Of a stretch of 64,000 bases of DNA, positions 41,996 through 52,113 are shown one piece after another. Position numbers and translations under genes: made by a program. Under the pieces are notes generated by a model, which had not been told where the DNA came from, made no database searches, and saw nothing but the letters and a program-made list of their open reading frames with translations. This stretch comes from Bdellovibrionales bacterium. GTDB lineage: Bacteria > Bdellovibrionota > Bdellovibrionia > Bdellovibrionales > JAMPXM01. How positions within the stretch are numbered: the stretch's first letter is position 1; every line of letters begins with the position of its first letter. The stretch spans positions 1 through 64,000 of the forward strand of contig JADJOF010000006.1 in assembly GCA_016713885.1 (NCBI GenBank), in the 5' to 3' direction.

Positions 41996-44900
41996 ATGCA
42001 GGCTCGTCAGACTCTTTCGAGAACTTCCATGCTTGTGATGGCGATTGCCATGACGGGCGCTATGCTTTCTGGCTGTACAAAGAGCAAAGAACAGAAGTCG
42101 ATGGTCGGCCCCGATGTATCGGAAGACATCGCTCCATTCACAAAGTCAAACTTTGAAGGTAAGACCTTTCACTACGTGCGCGGTGTTGAAGAGGCCGACT
42201 CTGAGAATGCGCTGTTCGCTATTCCCGGATTCTCAAACGACTACGGTACGGTCAATGTGCGGATCACTGAAAATGAACTGCAGTTTGTTCAGGTGTTTGA
42301 CCCGCTTCGGCGCAATTCGACTCAGACGATTGTAGCGTCCTATCCGATTATCGATCATTTCGACATCGTTCGCGAAGTGAACGATTTTGGAGAGAGCACC
42401 AATAAAGTTGTAGAAGACAAACTTAAGCCGTGGAACAAGCGTGCCTTCATGCGTGTCGATTGGGCAAAACCATCCAATTCGCTATCAGCACTTGGGTCGG
42501 CCGACTTTGGTCCGTTCACTGGAGTTGAGAATGTTGTTTTGGAGCAAGCTCCAAAGATTGAGAAGGACGGCCACATTTCATGGCTGACGGAATTCTCCGG
42601 ATCGATTTCTGTCTCTGACTATGTTTACAGCCCGGTTTCGCGCATTTACGTTCGTACGCACCTGATGCCGGTGAAGCCCTCCGATTTTGAGAAGCTAAAC
42701 TATCGCGATAAAGATTTTAAGCGCTTTGGTTACTTTTATACTCAGCAGAACTTTGAAGATCCTGAAAAGGGCTTCTTGGATTCGATGAAGGAGAACAATA
42801 CCTACGCTAACATTCACAATGTCTGCGAGCCTGGTCGAAAGAGCGCGGATGGTAAGCCACTCTCGTGCTCGACAAATAAAATTGTTTGGAATCTCACGAA
42901 AGACTTTCCAGCGAAGTACTTGGAAGTCACGCGTCGCGCGGTGAGTGAGTGGAACGAAACCTTTAAGAAGGCGCTGGGTCGTACCGATGACGTTGTTGTG
43001 TTGGATGAGTCGCTGCATGTCGACATCATTGATCCACGCTACAATACGATTGCGCACTACACTCCGAAATCGGCCGGTGGACTTCTTGGTGTTGCGCAAG
43101 AAGTTGTGAACCCGATCACGGGCGAAACAGTCGCCTCGCGTGCGACGGTTTATGAAGATGGAATTCGCGGTACCTTGGGATGGGTCGACGACATTATCAC
43201 GATGATTCTGGCCGAGCCGGATGTTCGAGACATCTTCGTTGCGACTGAACAAGAGCGAAAAGAGCGTCTTGAGCGCTTGATCGCCGAGACTGGCATGATC
43301 AAGTTTTCTGACGCCAAAGAAGGGGCCGGCGCCAACAGTCGACGCGCGGCTCGCCTCAATTCGAATCTGGGTCGCGCTGTGCGCCCGATGCGCGCGCAGG
43401 ACATGAAGCGCGAGTATGCGAAGCTGGCTTCGGAGCCGGTTACGCGCTCGACGATTCGCAAACAGTCGTTGATGAATAAGGCGCCTGAACTCTATGCGAC
43501 GGCGGAGCTTTCAAAAATTGGCGGAGTTTTGGCGAGCTACGATCAGGTTTTTGGTCGCCCATCTGGAAAGACCGCGGCGGCAAAAGCCACTTCACTTCCG
43601 GATCTCGCTGGGCTTGAGAGCTTGCACCAGGTTGGTGAGAGTGCTCGCACTGAGCGGGCCCGTGTTCTTGAGCAAGCAGAACGCGGCATTCATGGCTCTG
43701 AACTTGTTGAAGAAGCGGCTCTTCGCTACATCATGAAAATCCTGGCACAGAGCAAGGATATTTCAGACTTTAAGAGCCAAGTGCAAGCGGTCAAGGCTGA
43801 GATCGATCGCATGACATTCTACACGACGCTGCTTCACGAGATGGGGCATACCTTTGGTCTTCGCCATAACTTTGCGGCGTCGGCGGATGAGAAGCACTAT
43901 CACGAGCGCTACTTTGAAATTAAAGAGCGCGTTGAAAAGGGCGACAAGACCGTGACCGAGGCTGACTATGAGCCCTACATGTTCTCGTCGATCATGGACT
44001 ACGGCGGCGACTTCTATTCGCAGATTGGTGGTCTTGGCGCCTATGACAAAGCGGCGATCAAGTACGGATACAATCGCTCGATTGACCGTGAGAATGATGC
44101 GATTGTGAATGCGGGCTTTAAGTTCTGTACGGATCATGAGGCCGACGAGTCGATCCTCTGCCGTCGTTTCGATAAAGGTCGTAACGTCTCAGAAGTGACG
44201 ATGAACCTGATCGAACGTTATCAGCTCAACTGGGTGCTTTCGCACTTTCGTCGCGATCGCGCGAATTTCGATCGAATCGCACGGGCTTACCCTATGAATG
44301 CGCTGACGCGTTATTTCGTGCCGATTCGTCAGGTGATGGATGAGTATCTCTACGCTCTTATTGACGCGAAGAGTGTTCCGGCAAAAGAGAACGAATGTGA
44401 TTTGGAGTTCTGGAGAAAGTCGGTCGATGCTGGCGAGATCGTCAACGTCTGTAACTCACTCGAAGCCGAGCTGAATGGCGTTGATGTGACCAATCTTGCA
44501 ACATTCCCGCAGGGGCTGTTCAAAGTCGTGGGCAGTGGTCAAGAGGCGCAGGTCGTACTTCGGAAGAATCCAACTGAGTTTGTTCCCTATGGCTTGGCGG
44601 ACTTGGTTATGGCCAACCAGATCGCGATGGACTTCTTCAAAGACGTAATGGGTTCGACTGAGCCAGGACGTTTCTTGGCCCTTATTCTCGACATGGATTC
44701 TGAGCCACAACTCGAGCGCCTGTCGTCTGCCGGGACAGTAGAAGAGGCACTGGCGAAGTATGTTTCGGAGAATGAAGCCAAAGTTGGTTTTATGGCGATG
44801 ATTCTTCAGGCGAAAGATGCCGAAGACTTGGTGAAAAAGCTTGCTGACTTCACGGGCGAGATTAAGCCGGGACGCTACGGCAAGCCGTTTAATTCTGAGC

Positions 44901-46201
44901 CCGATGAGTCGGGGATTTATCCAAAACAAAAGAATATCGGTGCGTTCTGGGATAAGTACGTTGCGATGATCGCTCTCGGATTAAAAGATATCGGTGTCCA
45001 GAAGTACGCGCAGCGTTCGATGTCGGGTAACGCCTACGTGTTCCCGCAAACGAAAGACTTCGCGTCGAATTTGTTCAAGGCTGTGATCACTGAGCAGGGA
45101 CGTTTGTCGTCGGCCGTACTGAAAACGGCGAAAGGTGCAATTAGCGGTCAGGTGGAGGCGACTTTCAATCGTGACACTCAGGCGATTGCGACACTGACGG
45201 CATTGACGGATTTTGTTTCGGACTCTGATGAGTCGATTGTCGATAAACTTCGCGTTTGCTCAAGTAACGAACAGGGCTGCCAAGCGCCATTTGGTCAGAA
45301 GACGATTGAGTTTACATCGGCTTCGGGGCAGGAGCGGTATCGCGCTGTGCAGACGATGGATAAAGATTCGGTCGCGTTTGATCTTTTGTCGGCAGCGGCA
45401 GCTCTCGACAAAGAACGTCAGGCCTTGGTGACGAAGGTTCAAAAGTCGTCGGACTCTTTGGCGGATGCTCTGCTGAAGATTTCGGATGCAGAGGAGACAC
45501 GCCAGGAGTTTCAGCAGTACTTGCTGGGCGGCGACGTTTCGCCGTCGAGCAACCTTGGTGGTGAGACTGCGCGTGGCAACGGTAACAATGTGATTGCTGC
45601 TGAAAAGCAGAAAGAACGTCAGGCGAGAATTCAAAAGCTTTTGGTGAGCGAAAATCAGAATGATGCATCGGCTTGGATGTTTACAAAGCTCCTTACTGAG
45701 AATGCTGACAAGGTCGGTCTTTTCACGGCGATCAATTTGTCGACCACCGTGAACGCTCGTTTTCAAGAGAGCTTCGGCATTCTTCAAGAGATGATCGTCG
45801 AGACCGATCCAACACAGAAATGTGGAGAGATGGGGCTTGAGGACATTGGCAAAGAGGCGACTTCGGCCGCGCCACTCCCGGCGGCAGCGACTTTGAACAG
45901 CCGCTTGGTCGGCGGCCTGATGTCGCGCTTGGCGAACAATAGTAACCAGCCTTCCAACAACAATGCTGCGGCTGCGGCGCTCCGCAAGGCTTGTGCGCCG
46001 GTTGTTGAAGCGCGTAAGCCGGTCGTGAAGCTCGTTAACAAAGTGTTGAGCTTTTCGAAGGTGTTGAATGAGATCGTGGGTCTGACGGTTGATACGAAAG
46101 TATCGCCGCTTTTGATGAAGCGAAAAACCGACGAGTTGGCTCGCGCGGAAGGAAACATTCGTTTCATTCGCCGCGTGTCCAAGGCGACGGGTTTAGAGTA
46201 A
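41996..46201 (+). CDS. Large zinc metalloprotease lipoprotein
   Basis: 1401 residues, ATG preceded by GGGGG. The lipoprotein signal MLVMAIAMTGAMLSGCTKSK carries the lipobox LSGC near residue 27. The metzincin-like zinc site is HEMGHTFGLRHNF near residue 613 (HExxHxxxxRH), with SSIMDYGGDF downstream, resembling a Met-turn. Long helical regions (residues about 400-560 and 1050-1250) and a Ser/Asn/Gln-rich part near the C-terminus follow. This architecture is found in very large predicted surface or periplasmic proteases of predatory and related deltaproteobacteria. Probably anchored in the outer membrane, it may degrade host or environmental proteins. It is followed by a palindrome and a strong terminator. 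Confidence 0.85.
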   Translation: MQARQTLSRTSMLVMAIAMTGAMLSGCTKSKEQKSMVGPDVSEDIAPFTKSNFEGKTFHYVRGVEEADSENALFAIPGFSNDYGTVNVRITENELQFVQVFDPLRRNSTQTIVASYPIIDHFDIVREVNDFGESTNKVVEDKLKPWNKRAFMRVDWAKPSNSLSALGSADFGPFTGVENVVLEQAPKIEKDGHISWLTEFSGSISVSDYVYSPVSRIYVRTHLMPVKPSDFEKLNYRDKDFKRFGYFYTQQNFEDPEKGFLDSMKENNTYANIHNVCEPGRKSADGKPLSCSTNKIVWNLTKDFPAKYLEVTRRAVSEWNETFKKALGRTDDVVVLDESLHVDIIDPRYNTIAHYTPKSAGGLLGVAQEVVNPITGETVASRATVYEDGIRGTLGWVDDIITMILAEPDVRDIFVATEQERKERLERLIAETGMIKFSDAKEGAGANSRRAARLNSNLGRAVRPMRAQDMKREYAKLASEPVTRSTIRKQSLMNKAPELYATAELSKIGGVLASYDQVFGRPSGKTAAAKATSLPDLAGLESLHQVGESARTERARVLEQAERGIHGSELVEEAALRYIMKILAQSKDISDFKSQVQAVKAEIDRMTFYTTLLHEMGHTFGLRHNFAASADEKHYHERYFEIKERVEKGDKTVTEADYEPYMFSSIMDYGGDFYSQIGGLGAYDKAAIKYGYNRSIDRENDAIVNAGFKFCTDHEADESILCRRFDKGRNVSEVTMNLIERYQLNWVLSHFRRDRANFDRIARAYPMNALTRYFVPIRQVMDEYLYALIDAKSVPAKENECDLEFWRKSVDAGEIVNVCNSLEAELNGVDVTNLATFPQGLFKVVGSGQEAQVVLRKNPTEFVPYGLADLVMANQIAMDFFKDVMGSTEPGRFLALILDMDSEPQLERLSSAGTVEEALAKYVSENEAKVGFMAMILQAKDAEDLVKKLADFTGEIKPGRYGKPFNSEPDESGIYPKQKNIGAFWDKYVAMIALGLKDIGVQKYAQRSMSGNAYVFPQTKDFASNLFKAVITEQGRLSSAVLKTAKGAISGQVEATFNRDTQAIATLTALTDFVSDSDESIVDKLRVCSSNEQGCQAPFGQKTIEFTSASGQERYRAVQTMDKDSVAFDLLSAAAALDKERQALVTKVQKSSDSLADALLKISDAEETRQEFQQYLLGGDVSPSSNLGGETARGNGNNVIAAEKQKERQARIQKLLVSENQNDASAWMFTKLLTENADKVGLFTAINLSTTVNARFQESFGILQEMIVETDPTQKCGEMGLEDIGKEATSAAPLPAAATLNSRLVGGLMSRLANNSNQPSNNNAAAAALRKACAPVVEARKPVVKLVNKVLSFSKVLNEIVGLTVDTKVSPLLMKRKTDELARAEGNIRFIRRVSKATGLE

Positions 46202-46216
46202 GAATTGAGAACTGGG

Positions 46217-46236
46217 GGAATGAGAATTCTCATTCC
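46217..46236. repeat. 20-base perfect palindrome
   Basis: GGAATGAGAATTCTCATTCC, a perfect palindrome 15 bases after the metalloprotease stop codon and just before the terminator. It could act as an RNA-stabilising hairpin or a protein site. Confidence 0.6.
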
Positions 46237-46249
46237 GTGGTATAGGGGG

Positions 46250-46282
46250 CAGGGAGCTTTTTCGAAGGCTCCCTGTTTTTTT
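46250..46282 (+). terminator. Intrinsic terminator of the metalloprotease operon
   Basis: CAGGGAGC, a loop, GCTCCCTG, then TTTTTTT. Strong stem and T-run. Confidence 0.85.
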
Positions 46283-46517
46283 GTCTCGTTCTGAGACGTC
46301 GAAGTTTTATGAATGACCGCCAGATCGGCGATTTTGCGCTAACTGCTTGGATCGACAGATTTTTGCGGTGAAGAATCCCATTTTGAGCAAGAATGATGTT
46401 GAGGCTATTGGCAGCAGTGCGGGCTCGCTCCTTCGCTTAATCGAGATGACGGGGAACGATCTTTGCCTTCTACCTCTGTGTTGAGTGAGTCATATCCGGT
46501 TTGTTGGTGGGGTTTGT

Positions 46518-47168
46518 ATGGCTGTCAGATGGAACCAAAACATTCGAACGCGAAGAGGGCCGGTGACGGCTGTGTTGATCGCCGTTTCGATGTTATTCCT
46601 CGCATTTCAAAACTGCTCTGGCGGTGAAGGCGAGGATGTCACGCCTTCAGCACCCAAGGTTGTCGAAGGTTCTCCCGTTTCGGTTATTGATCAGGTGGCC
46701 GGGCTCTCGGCGTGGAAATTGAGTTCGCCGAAGGTCGAGGTTGGAACAGCGGTCGATCAGGTCGCGGTGCTGGGTCGTTGTGATGGCCAAGAGGATGCGC
46801 GCCTGGAATGGCGTGTGGATGACGTGAGCGGTGCTGAGTTTTCTGGTGAGGCACATTGCTTAAATGGCGAGTTCCAGCTCGATTTGAAGCCACTGACCGG
46901 TCTGCCATGTGGTCATCGAAATCACATTGTCGGACGCCATGGGGCGGAGTCAGGCGCATTAGCGGAAGTCATCCGGCGCTGTGAGCCAGAGGCGGTTAAG
47001 ATGGTTGATTCGCTGAAAGATGTTCTGACTCCTGAAGCTGTAAAGCCTGAAGCGGCCCATTGCCAGGTCGAGGTTTCAGCGGCCGCCGGTTGCCATCATG
47101 TCTGTTACGGCGAAGATGGTCGAGTCGTTCACGACGTTGAACTTTCGGGGGCGATCTGCGACCCTTGA
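46518..47168 (+). CDS. Lipoprotein, unknown function, Cys-rich
   Basis: 216 residues from the ATG at 46518, preceded by GGTGGGG. A basic N-terminus is followed by a hydrophobic core (VTAVLIAVSMLFLAFQNC); the Cys with Phe-Gln-Asn before it is an atypical lipobox, then a Gly/Glu-rich linker. The mature domain has about eight Cys (VLGRCDG, EAHCLNG, LPCGHR, IRRCEP, HCQVE, GCHHVCYG, ICDP), probably paired by disulfides. No family is recognised. The 235 bases between the preceding terminator and this start carry no other feature I can support. Confidence 0.6.
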   Translation: MAVRWNQNIRTRRGPVTAVLIAVSMLFLAFQNCSGGEGEDVTPSAPKVVEGSPVSVIDQVAGLSAWKLSSPKVEVGTAVDQVAVLGRCDGQEDARLEWRVDDVSGAEFSGEAHCLNGEFQLDLKPLTGLPCGHRNHIVGRHGAESGALAEVIRRCEPEAVKMVDSLKDVLTPEAVKPEAAHCQVEVSAAAGCHHVCYGEDGRVVHDVELSGAICDP

Positions 47169-47220
47169 CTCGACCTCAGTCGGCTTGAGGTTCGGCACAT
47201 ACTAACGAGAGAATAGGGCC

Positions 47221-48513
47221 ATGGATTTGAACGCCGTGGCCCGGTTCGTTTTTGAAAAGAACGAACTTTTACTCGGGATCTTTATAGTTCTATTTCTTCT
47301 GACGACTGTGCTTCTGCTCGTGTTGAGCGTGATGAGGGACAAGGGCGGAGATGGCGAAACATCGGCCGCCGGTGCCGGTGGTGTTGCCATTGATCCGCGC
47401 AGTCTCAACACAGCGATTGAAGGAGCTCTTAAAAAAGCACTTTCGGATCGCGTCGTGGCTGGAGCGGTAGCCACGGTTTCAGGAGAGACGGCCAGCGCAG
47501 GTGGAGGAGCGAGTGATGTCGCTCTGCAAGCGGCACTCTCTGATCGCGAAGCCAAGATCGTCGCACTCATGGCGGATCTCGACGCGCTGAAGGCGCACGT
47601 GGATTCTCACGGTGCGCCGGTGGCAGGCGTCGGTGGGGGCGGTATGGACGCCGGCGAGTTAAACGCTCTAAAGGCGCGTGTGAGTGAGTTGCAGGCGAAA
47701 CTCGCTGAGTACGAAATCATCGAAGATGACATTGCCGATCTTTCACTTTTTAAAGACGAAAATAAAAAGCTCAAAGACGAAGTGGAGCGCTTAAGAGCGG
47801 CTGCGGAGACCGCGAAAACGCAGATTCAATCCGTGCAGGCGAGTGTCGCGGCAGCTCCTGAAGTGAAGTCGAAAATTAAGACCGAGGCGGAGTCTCCGTT
47901 AAAGTTTGAAAAGTCGGACAAGTTCGAGCTCGATCCGGCTGACGATGTGATGAAAGAGTTCGCTCAAGCCTTGGCGATTCAATCGGAAGACCCTTTTGCT
48001 GGTGCGGAGAATGCCACGGCAGTTGGTACTCCGGCTGAAGAGTCGGTTGCAGCAATGGCCGAACTGGAACCGCAAGTGGCAGAACCTCTTGTTCCAGTTG
48101 TTGATCTGCCGGTGGTTGAGCCTGAAACGACTTTGGTGGTCTCGCATCCCGATGCGCCCGTACAGGACCCGCAGGCGGCAATCGATGCCCTTTTGAATCA
48201 GGTCGACACCGATAAAATGATCAGTGAAGCTGAATCGCTTTCAGAGTCGGCTGATGCGAGCGATTCTGAAACGTCAGTGCTTGACGATGGCGTCGATACC
48301 GACAAGTTAATGGCCGAGATGGGAATTGAAAGCGAAGAGCCAGTGGCGGCGTCTGCTCCTGCCCCTGCTCCTGTTGCGGCAATGTCCTCGGCTGTCGCTA
48401 CTGATTCCAGTCATCACATGGAGCTTTCTGACGTGCCAGTGGACGATTTATTGGCTGAATTTAAGGACACCGATTTTTCCGCTACAAAAGCGGATGAAAA
48501 GAAAGGGGAGTAA
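47221..48513 (+). CDS. Membrane-anchored coiled-coil protein
   Basis: 430 residues. The N-terminal membrane anchor is LLLGIFIVLFLLTTVLLLVL (residues about 17-37), then a Gly-rich linker, a helical region with heptad-like repeats (GELNALKARVSELQAKLAEY, ENKKLKDEVERLRAAAET) and a long acidic, Pro/Val/Ala-rich tail (residues about 225-430) ending in an aspartate-rich segment. It is probably cytoplasmic-facing or periplasmic scaffolding. The next gene starts directly at the stop (TAAATG). Confidence 0.65.
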   Translation: MDLNAVARFVFEKNELLLGIFIVLFLLTTVLLLVLSVMRDKGGDGETSAAGAGGVAIDPRSLNTAIEGALKKALSDRVVAGAVATVSGETASAGGGASDVALQAALSDREAKIVALMADLDALKAHVDSHGAPVAGVGGGGMDAGELNALKARVSELQAKLAEYEIIEDDIADLSLFKDENKKLKDEVERLRAAAETAKTQIQSVQASVAAAPEVKSKIKTEAESPLKFEKSDKFELDPADDVMKEFAQALAIQSEDPFAGAENATAVGTPAEESVAAMAELEPQVAEPLVPVVDLPVVEPETTLVVSHPDAPVQDPQAAIDALLNQVDTDKMISEAESLSESADASDSETSVLDDGVDTDKLMAEMGIESEEPVAASAPAPAPVAAMSSAVATDSSHHMELSDVPVDDLLAEFKDTDFSATKADEKKGE

Positions 48514-49254
48514 ATGATGAGGTCTATGCTTTTCGTGGGACTCGTGACCTTGTTGCTTCCCCTGTCTTCGAATGCGGCGGTTCCCAAGAGACTTGCCGAG
48601 GCGCCGATAGAAAAAGGTGTTTTGGCCATTTTAGAGCTACCGCTTGCCTCGCGCATGAAGGCGCTCCGAGCGGCTGGCCCCGCTGGATACAAAAGTCTGC
48701 GTACCGTGATGTTCGACCCAAAATCAAAAATTGAGACTCGGTGGCGAGCGACGATGGCGATCGGGCGCTTAGGTGGACGTTTGAGCTTGCCAGAGCTTGA
48801 GCGTGCGAAAGCGGCGGAAGTTTGGGAACTGAGGAGTGCGTCGCTTCTCGCCGTCGCCCGTTTTGACCGCGAGACAGCAGCCAAGTGGGCGCGTGAACTT
48901 TTAAAAGACAAGGCCTTGCTCGTGCGGCTCTCGGCTGTCCAAACGATTCAAAATCTCGATGATCGAACGGCCATTCCTTACCTGTGGGCGCAGCTTGAAA
49001 GTCAGCACAACTTCAAGCGTGGGCAGAGTCTTTTTATTCGTCGACGCATTGTCGAGGCCTTGTCTCGCCTTGAGGGCAAGGGGGCCGAATCGAAGTTTGT
49101 GGCCCTACTTGAAGACAAAGACGGGTCATTGTATGAGCCGAGCATTCAGGCACTCGAACGTATCACCGGGCAAGCTGTTGGCCGGCCAGGTGATCAGATG
49201 ACCAAACGCCGAGCCATGTGGCAGCAGTGGTGGTCAGCTCGTCGCGTTCTTTAG
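48514..49254 (+). CDS. Exported HEAT-repeat protein
   Basis: 246 residues. The signal peptide is MMRSMLFVGLVTLLLPLSSN, then AAVP. The mature part consists of repeated two-helix units typical of HEAT/PBS-lyase repeats: TRWRATMAIGRLGGRLSLPE, WELRSASLLAVARFD, LVRLSAVQTIQNLDDRTAIP and IRRRIVEALSRLEGKG. It is a protein-interaction scaffold in the periplasm or on the surface. It is coupled to the coiled-coil gene upstream. Confidence 0.75.
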   Translation: MMRSMLFVGLVTLLLPLSSNAAVPKRLAEAPIEKGVLAILELPLASRMKALRAAGPAGYKSLRTVMFDPKSKIETRWRATMAIGRLGGRLSLPELERAKAAEVWELRSASLLAVARFDRETAAKWARELLKDKALLVRLSAVQTIQNLDDRTAIPYLWAQLESQHNFKRGQSLFIRRRIVEALSRLEGKGAESKFVALLEDKDGSLYEPSIQALERITGQAVGRPGDQMTKRRAMWQQWWSARRVL

Positions 49255-49275
49255 CCGCGACGGTTGCTTTTAGGC

Positions 49276-49875
49276 CTACTTTTGTGAGCGATTCTTTTTG
49301 TCAGTCGCCTTGGCGACGGCACGGGCCAGTTGGAGCTCTCGACCGATACGATACAAAATAACCTGCTCCTCAAGCCCATCGCTTTCGGCGGCCTCGGGCT
49401 CTGAGAAAAAATCGCGAGCAACTTCAACTTTTTTCACGATTTGAACCTTCGTCGCCTGCTGTTTGTCGTCGCTTCTGCCGCGAACCAGACGAACCAGGAG
49501 TCGGTAGCGATAGCCCGGTGAGAATTTGACCTCTTTGTGTGGCGGGCGAAAGCGCGCGTCGCCTTTGATGAAGTCTGTTTCGAAAATGCCGGCCTCGGTG
49601 TTATCGATTTTTTGAGGGTAGCGAATCATCGCCTGCTTGAGTGCGATTTCAACTTCTTCGTAGGTCGCAAAGTAAATGCGGCTAAAAGGGCCGCCGGTTT
49701 TTTTTGCCTCATCGCGCTCGCTCAGAGCGGCACAGCCGGTCAGCTGTGTCGCCAAGGCCAGGATGAAAATGATGGGCAGAGCACGTAAGAATAGAGATGT
49801 CTGCCTAAGGACGATTTTAGAGATCAGTCGCCGATTTCGATACGTGGCTGAGCCCCTCGACGAGATTTGGCCCAA
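49276..49875 (-). CDS. Lipoprotein of unknown function
   Basis: The mature part begins at the Cys of the lipobox ATQLTGCAALSERDEAKK after a hydrophobic core (LFLRALPIIFILAL). The start is unclear: no ATG lies between the upstream gene's stop and the hydrophobic core. TTG at 49875 or CTG at 49827 are the candidates, both overlapping or abutting the upstream gene. The mature domain (about 155 residues) is alpha/beta with YATYEEVEIALKQAMIRYPQ-like and YRLLVRLVRG segments, reminiscent of small periplasmic lipoproteins with a BamC-like fold. This resemblance is weak. Confidence 0.55.
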   Translation of the reverse strand: MGQISSRGSATYRNRRLISKIVLRQTSLFLRALPIIFILALATQLTGCAALSERDEAKKTGGPFSRIYFATYEEVEIALKQAMIRYPQKIDNTEAGIFETDFIKGDARFRPPHKEVKFSPGYRYRLLVRLVRGRSDDKQQATKVQIVKKVEVARDFFSEPEAAESDGLEEQVILYRIGRELQLARAVAKATDKKNRSQK

Positions 49876-51276
49876 GCTGAACTGTTGTCCCAGATGAAGC
49901 GCCACCGAACAAAACCTCCCAGCGATACGAGCCCTTTGCCTGAGCCGGCATCTCAGGAAGATCCAAAGACGTCGCCCATCCGCTCGCGTAGACATCCCAG
50001 ATTGGAATTTTCACGTCGAGCTTGGTGCTGCCAGCCAAACGCGTGTCCACTTGGCTTAGCGTGGCATATGTCGCAGCGGGTGTCACGGCGGCAACGCTTG
50101 CCGCAGGTGGGTCTAGCACAAGGGAGTGGCCAACGACTTTTGGCGCGGCCGGAATCTCGAGAAACTCAAACGGCGTCGTCTGATTAGTCTGAATCATAAT
50201 GGCCGTGAGTTCGTCGGCACCGGGGCCCGACGTTGGAGCTTTGATATCGCGAAGCGCTCCGACGACATAGCCGCTTCCGGTCGCAGGAGCGACCAAGCGA
50301 CGTGTTTCGCGAGGGGCCAGGCTCTTCACGTCAGTGGGATAGAGAAGGCCACCGCTATCGGCGAGAGACACAGCGAGCATCCCGTACTTGGGATCAAACT
50401 TTGGTGCTGTGACATCGATCTTCGGCTGAAACTTGATCGCACCAATAGCCATGTCTTTTTTCGTGCTGGGTTGGACAAGAGCGATGTCGTCGAGCGTTGC
50501 ACTCTTGAATTCAAAGTGATTCAAGACTTCGTAGAACTCTTTGCCAGCGCGCAGGTCGTCGATGACTTTCTCGAACGGGAAGCGAGCGTGAGTGGCGACC
50601 ATTTTCCATGTGCGCGGTTCGCTCAAGTAGCTGCGATAGACGGGCTTATCGAGGGTGATATTGAAATAGTAGCGTTCGGTCTGCTGCGGAATCGACACGT
50701 TGCTTGGGATCTCGACGGTTTGACCGAAAATCGTGATGGTGTCGATGTCGGGGCTGATCAGATCTGTCACTTGCAGAGAAGCGAGTTGGTTGCGGCGGAC
50801 GGCGGGAAAACCACGCCGACATCGGCCCAGCCGTCTTTCTGCAAATTTTTATAGCCTGTCGTTTTGCCGGTGAGCTCCACCTGCTGATTCTTTGGAACGG
50901 TTCGGATCGGGAGAATCATGGCTGGTGTCGGCACTTGCGACATCCAAGTCGTGCGCACGTAACCCGGCGCCTCGACGGTCAGAGGTTGGCCGTCGACCCA
51001 CTCGACGGGGAGAACGGCCATGCCGCTTGCGTCGGTGGTGAGGGTGTTTCCCGGAAATGGCACATTCTCGCGTGGTCCGATCAAAACCGTCGCGCCAGCG
51101 AGAGGCGTTCCGTTCGAGTCGGTGACGATCAGCGTGGCGACTTCAGCGGAGTTATTTTCGCTAAGGCCTGCTCTATCTGTAGGCAAATGGCCGGAGCGAT
51201 GGGTCGGCGAGCAGCCAGCGGCAGTCAGTAAACTGATGATCAGGGCGAGAGCGGCGAAGAACGACATCCGATACAT
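49817..51276 (-). pseudogene. Lipoprotein with carboxypeptidase-regulatory-like domain, frameshifted
   Basis: The ATG at 51276 gives a lipoprotein signal (FFAALALIISLLTAAGCSPT). A beta-sandwich resembling the CarboxypepD_reg family follows: EVATLIVTDSNGTPLAGATV with ASGMAVLPVEWVDGQPLTVE. The frame ends at 50767, and a second frame begins at an overlapping GTG (50770) and continues to 49817 with a strand-rich domain (ITIFGQTVEIPSNVSIPQQT and later repeats). The second part has no signal peptide. One extra base in the three-base run at 50804-50806 joins them as VVFPAVRRNQLASLQVTDL, giving about 486 residues. It is more likely one gene with a run-length error than two genes. Confidence 0.65.
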
Positions 51277-51332
51277 AATCCCCTCCGTTCGGTAGTGGAG
51301 AAGATTGCATCGTTTGTGCGCACGGCCGTCAA

Positions 51333-51734
51333 TTAACGAGCGTTGTGCGCTGCGTTTTTAATGGTTGTAAGCGGCGTAACGGAGCGGAGCGAGAGAGCGC
51401 GCTCCTCGGTCATGCGCGTGAGACAAGACTGAGTGGCGAGTTCGTTGTCTTCGGCTAGAGCTTCGAGGCCACACTGCGAGTCGCGGAACTTGAGCCAGGC
51501 CTGCTGCGAGCTCTGCATAGAACTGAAAAGCTGGGCGTTGCCGGCCTTTTCGGTTTTCTGAAGGAGGGCGGCGATATCGGTCTCGGCGCGATCGAGCTCA
51601 AGTGCGAGGCAGTCGCGGATTTCGAGCATCGAGTCGCAGTCGGAGGCTCTGGCGTTTGGCGACATCGAGAGCACCATGAGGGTGAGCAGGGGAAGAATAA
51701 GGACCGAGAGAGCATTTGAGCGAGATTTCAGCAT
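51333..51734 (-). CDS. LprI/DUF1311 family exported protein
   Basis: 133 residues from the ATG at 51734. The signal peptide is LSVLILPLLTLMVLSMSPNA, then RAS. The mature domain has four Cys residues (CDSMLEIRDCLAL, RDSQCGLEAL, ATQSCLTRM) and the family core SSQQAWLKFRDSQC followed by MTEERALSLR, as in DUF1311/LprI proteins, some of which inhibit lysozyme. It may protect peptidoglycan or act as an envelope chaperone; the family's roles vary. The start is chosen to fit the signal peptide. Confidence 0.8.
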   Translation of the reverse strand: MLKSRSNALSVLILPLLTLMVLSMSPNARASDCDSMLEIRDCLALELDRAETDIAALLQKTEKAGNAQLFSSMQSSQQAWLKFRDSQCGLEALAEDNELATQSCLTRMTEERALSLRSVTPLTTIKNAAHNAR

Positions 51735-51847
51735 GTTGGACTCGGGGAGCAAATTGGGGGCAAGCGCGGGAGGTGGCCCTATTGTCGGCCGCCGCCGGAC
51801 CCTGCAGTCTTTACCGTGCGTAAAGCCCTTTTGCGGCACAGTTTCGG

Positions 51848-51877
51848 TTGACGAGCTGACGCTGGATTCTCTATTGT
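51848..51877 (+). promoter_or_regulatory. Sigma-70-like promoter of the tRNA gene
   Basis: TTGACG (51848-51853) and TATTGT (51872-51877) with an 18-base spacer, 18 bases before the mature tRNA. Confidence 0.5.
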
Positions 51878-51895
51878 GCTCTGACTTCTGGACGT

Positions 51896-51972
<77 letters not shown>

Positions 51973-52113
51973 ATTTTTCCAGAACAAACTGGTTCTTCGG
52001 TCTTGTCGGATCTTCGCTAACGCGGCTCAGCTTCCGGCGCCGGAAGCCGTAGCGTGTCGAGCATCAAAGGGTTGAGATGTTTGCGGCCGGCGTCCTAAAG
52101 TGGATGTCACGAC

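Noticed and set aside
50126..50854. Plus-strand frame of about 240 codons opposite the split lipoprotein gene
   Set aside because: The minus strand carries a lipoprotein signal and a beta-sandwich domain; the plus frame has no start signal or motif.
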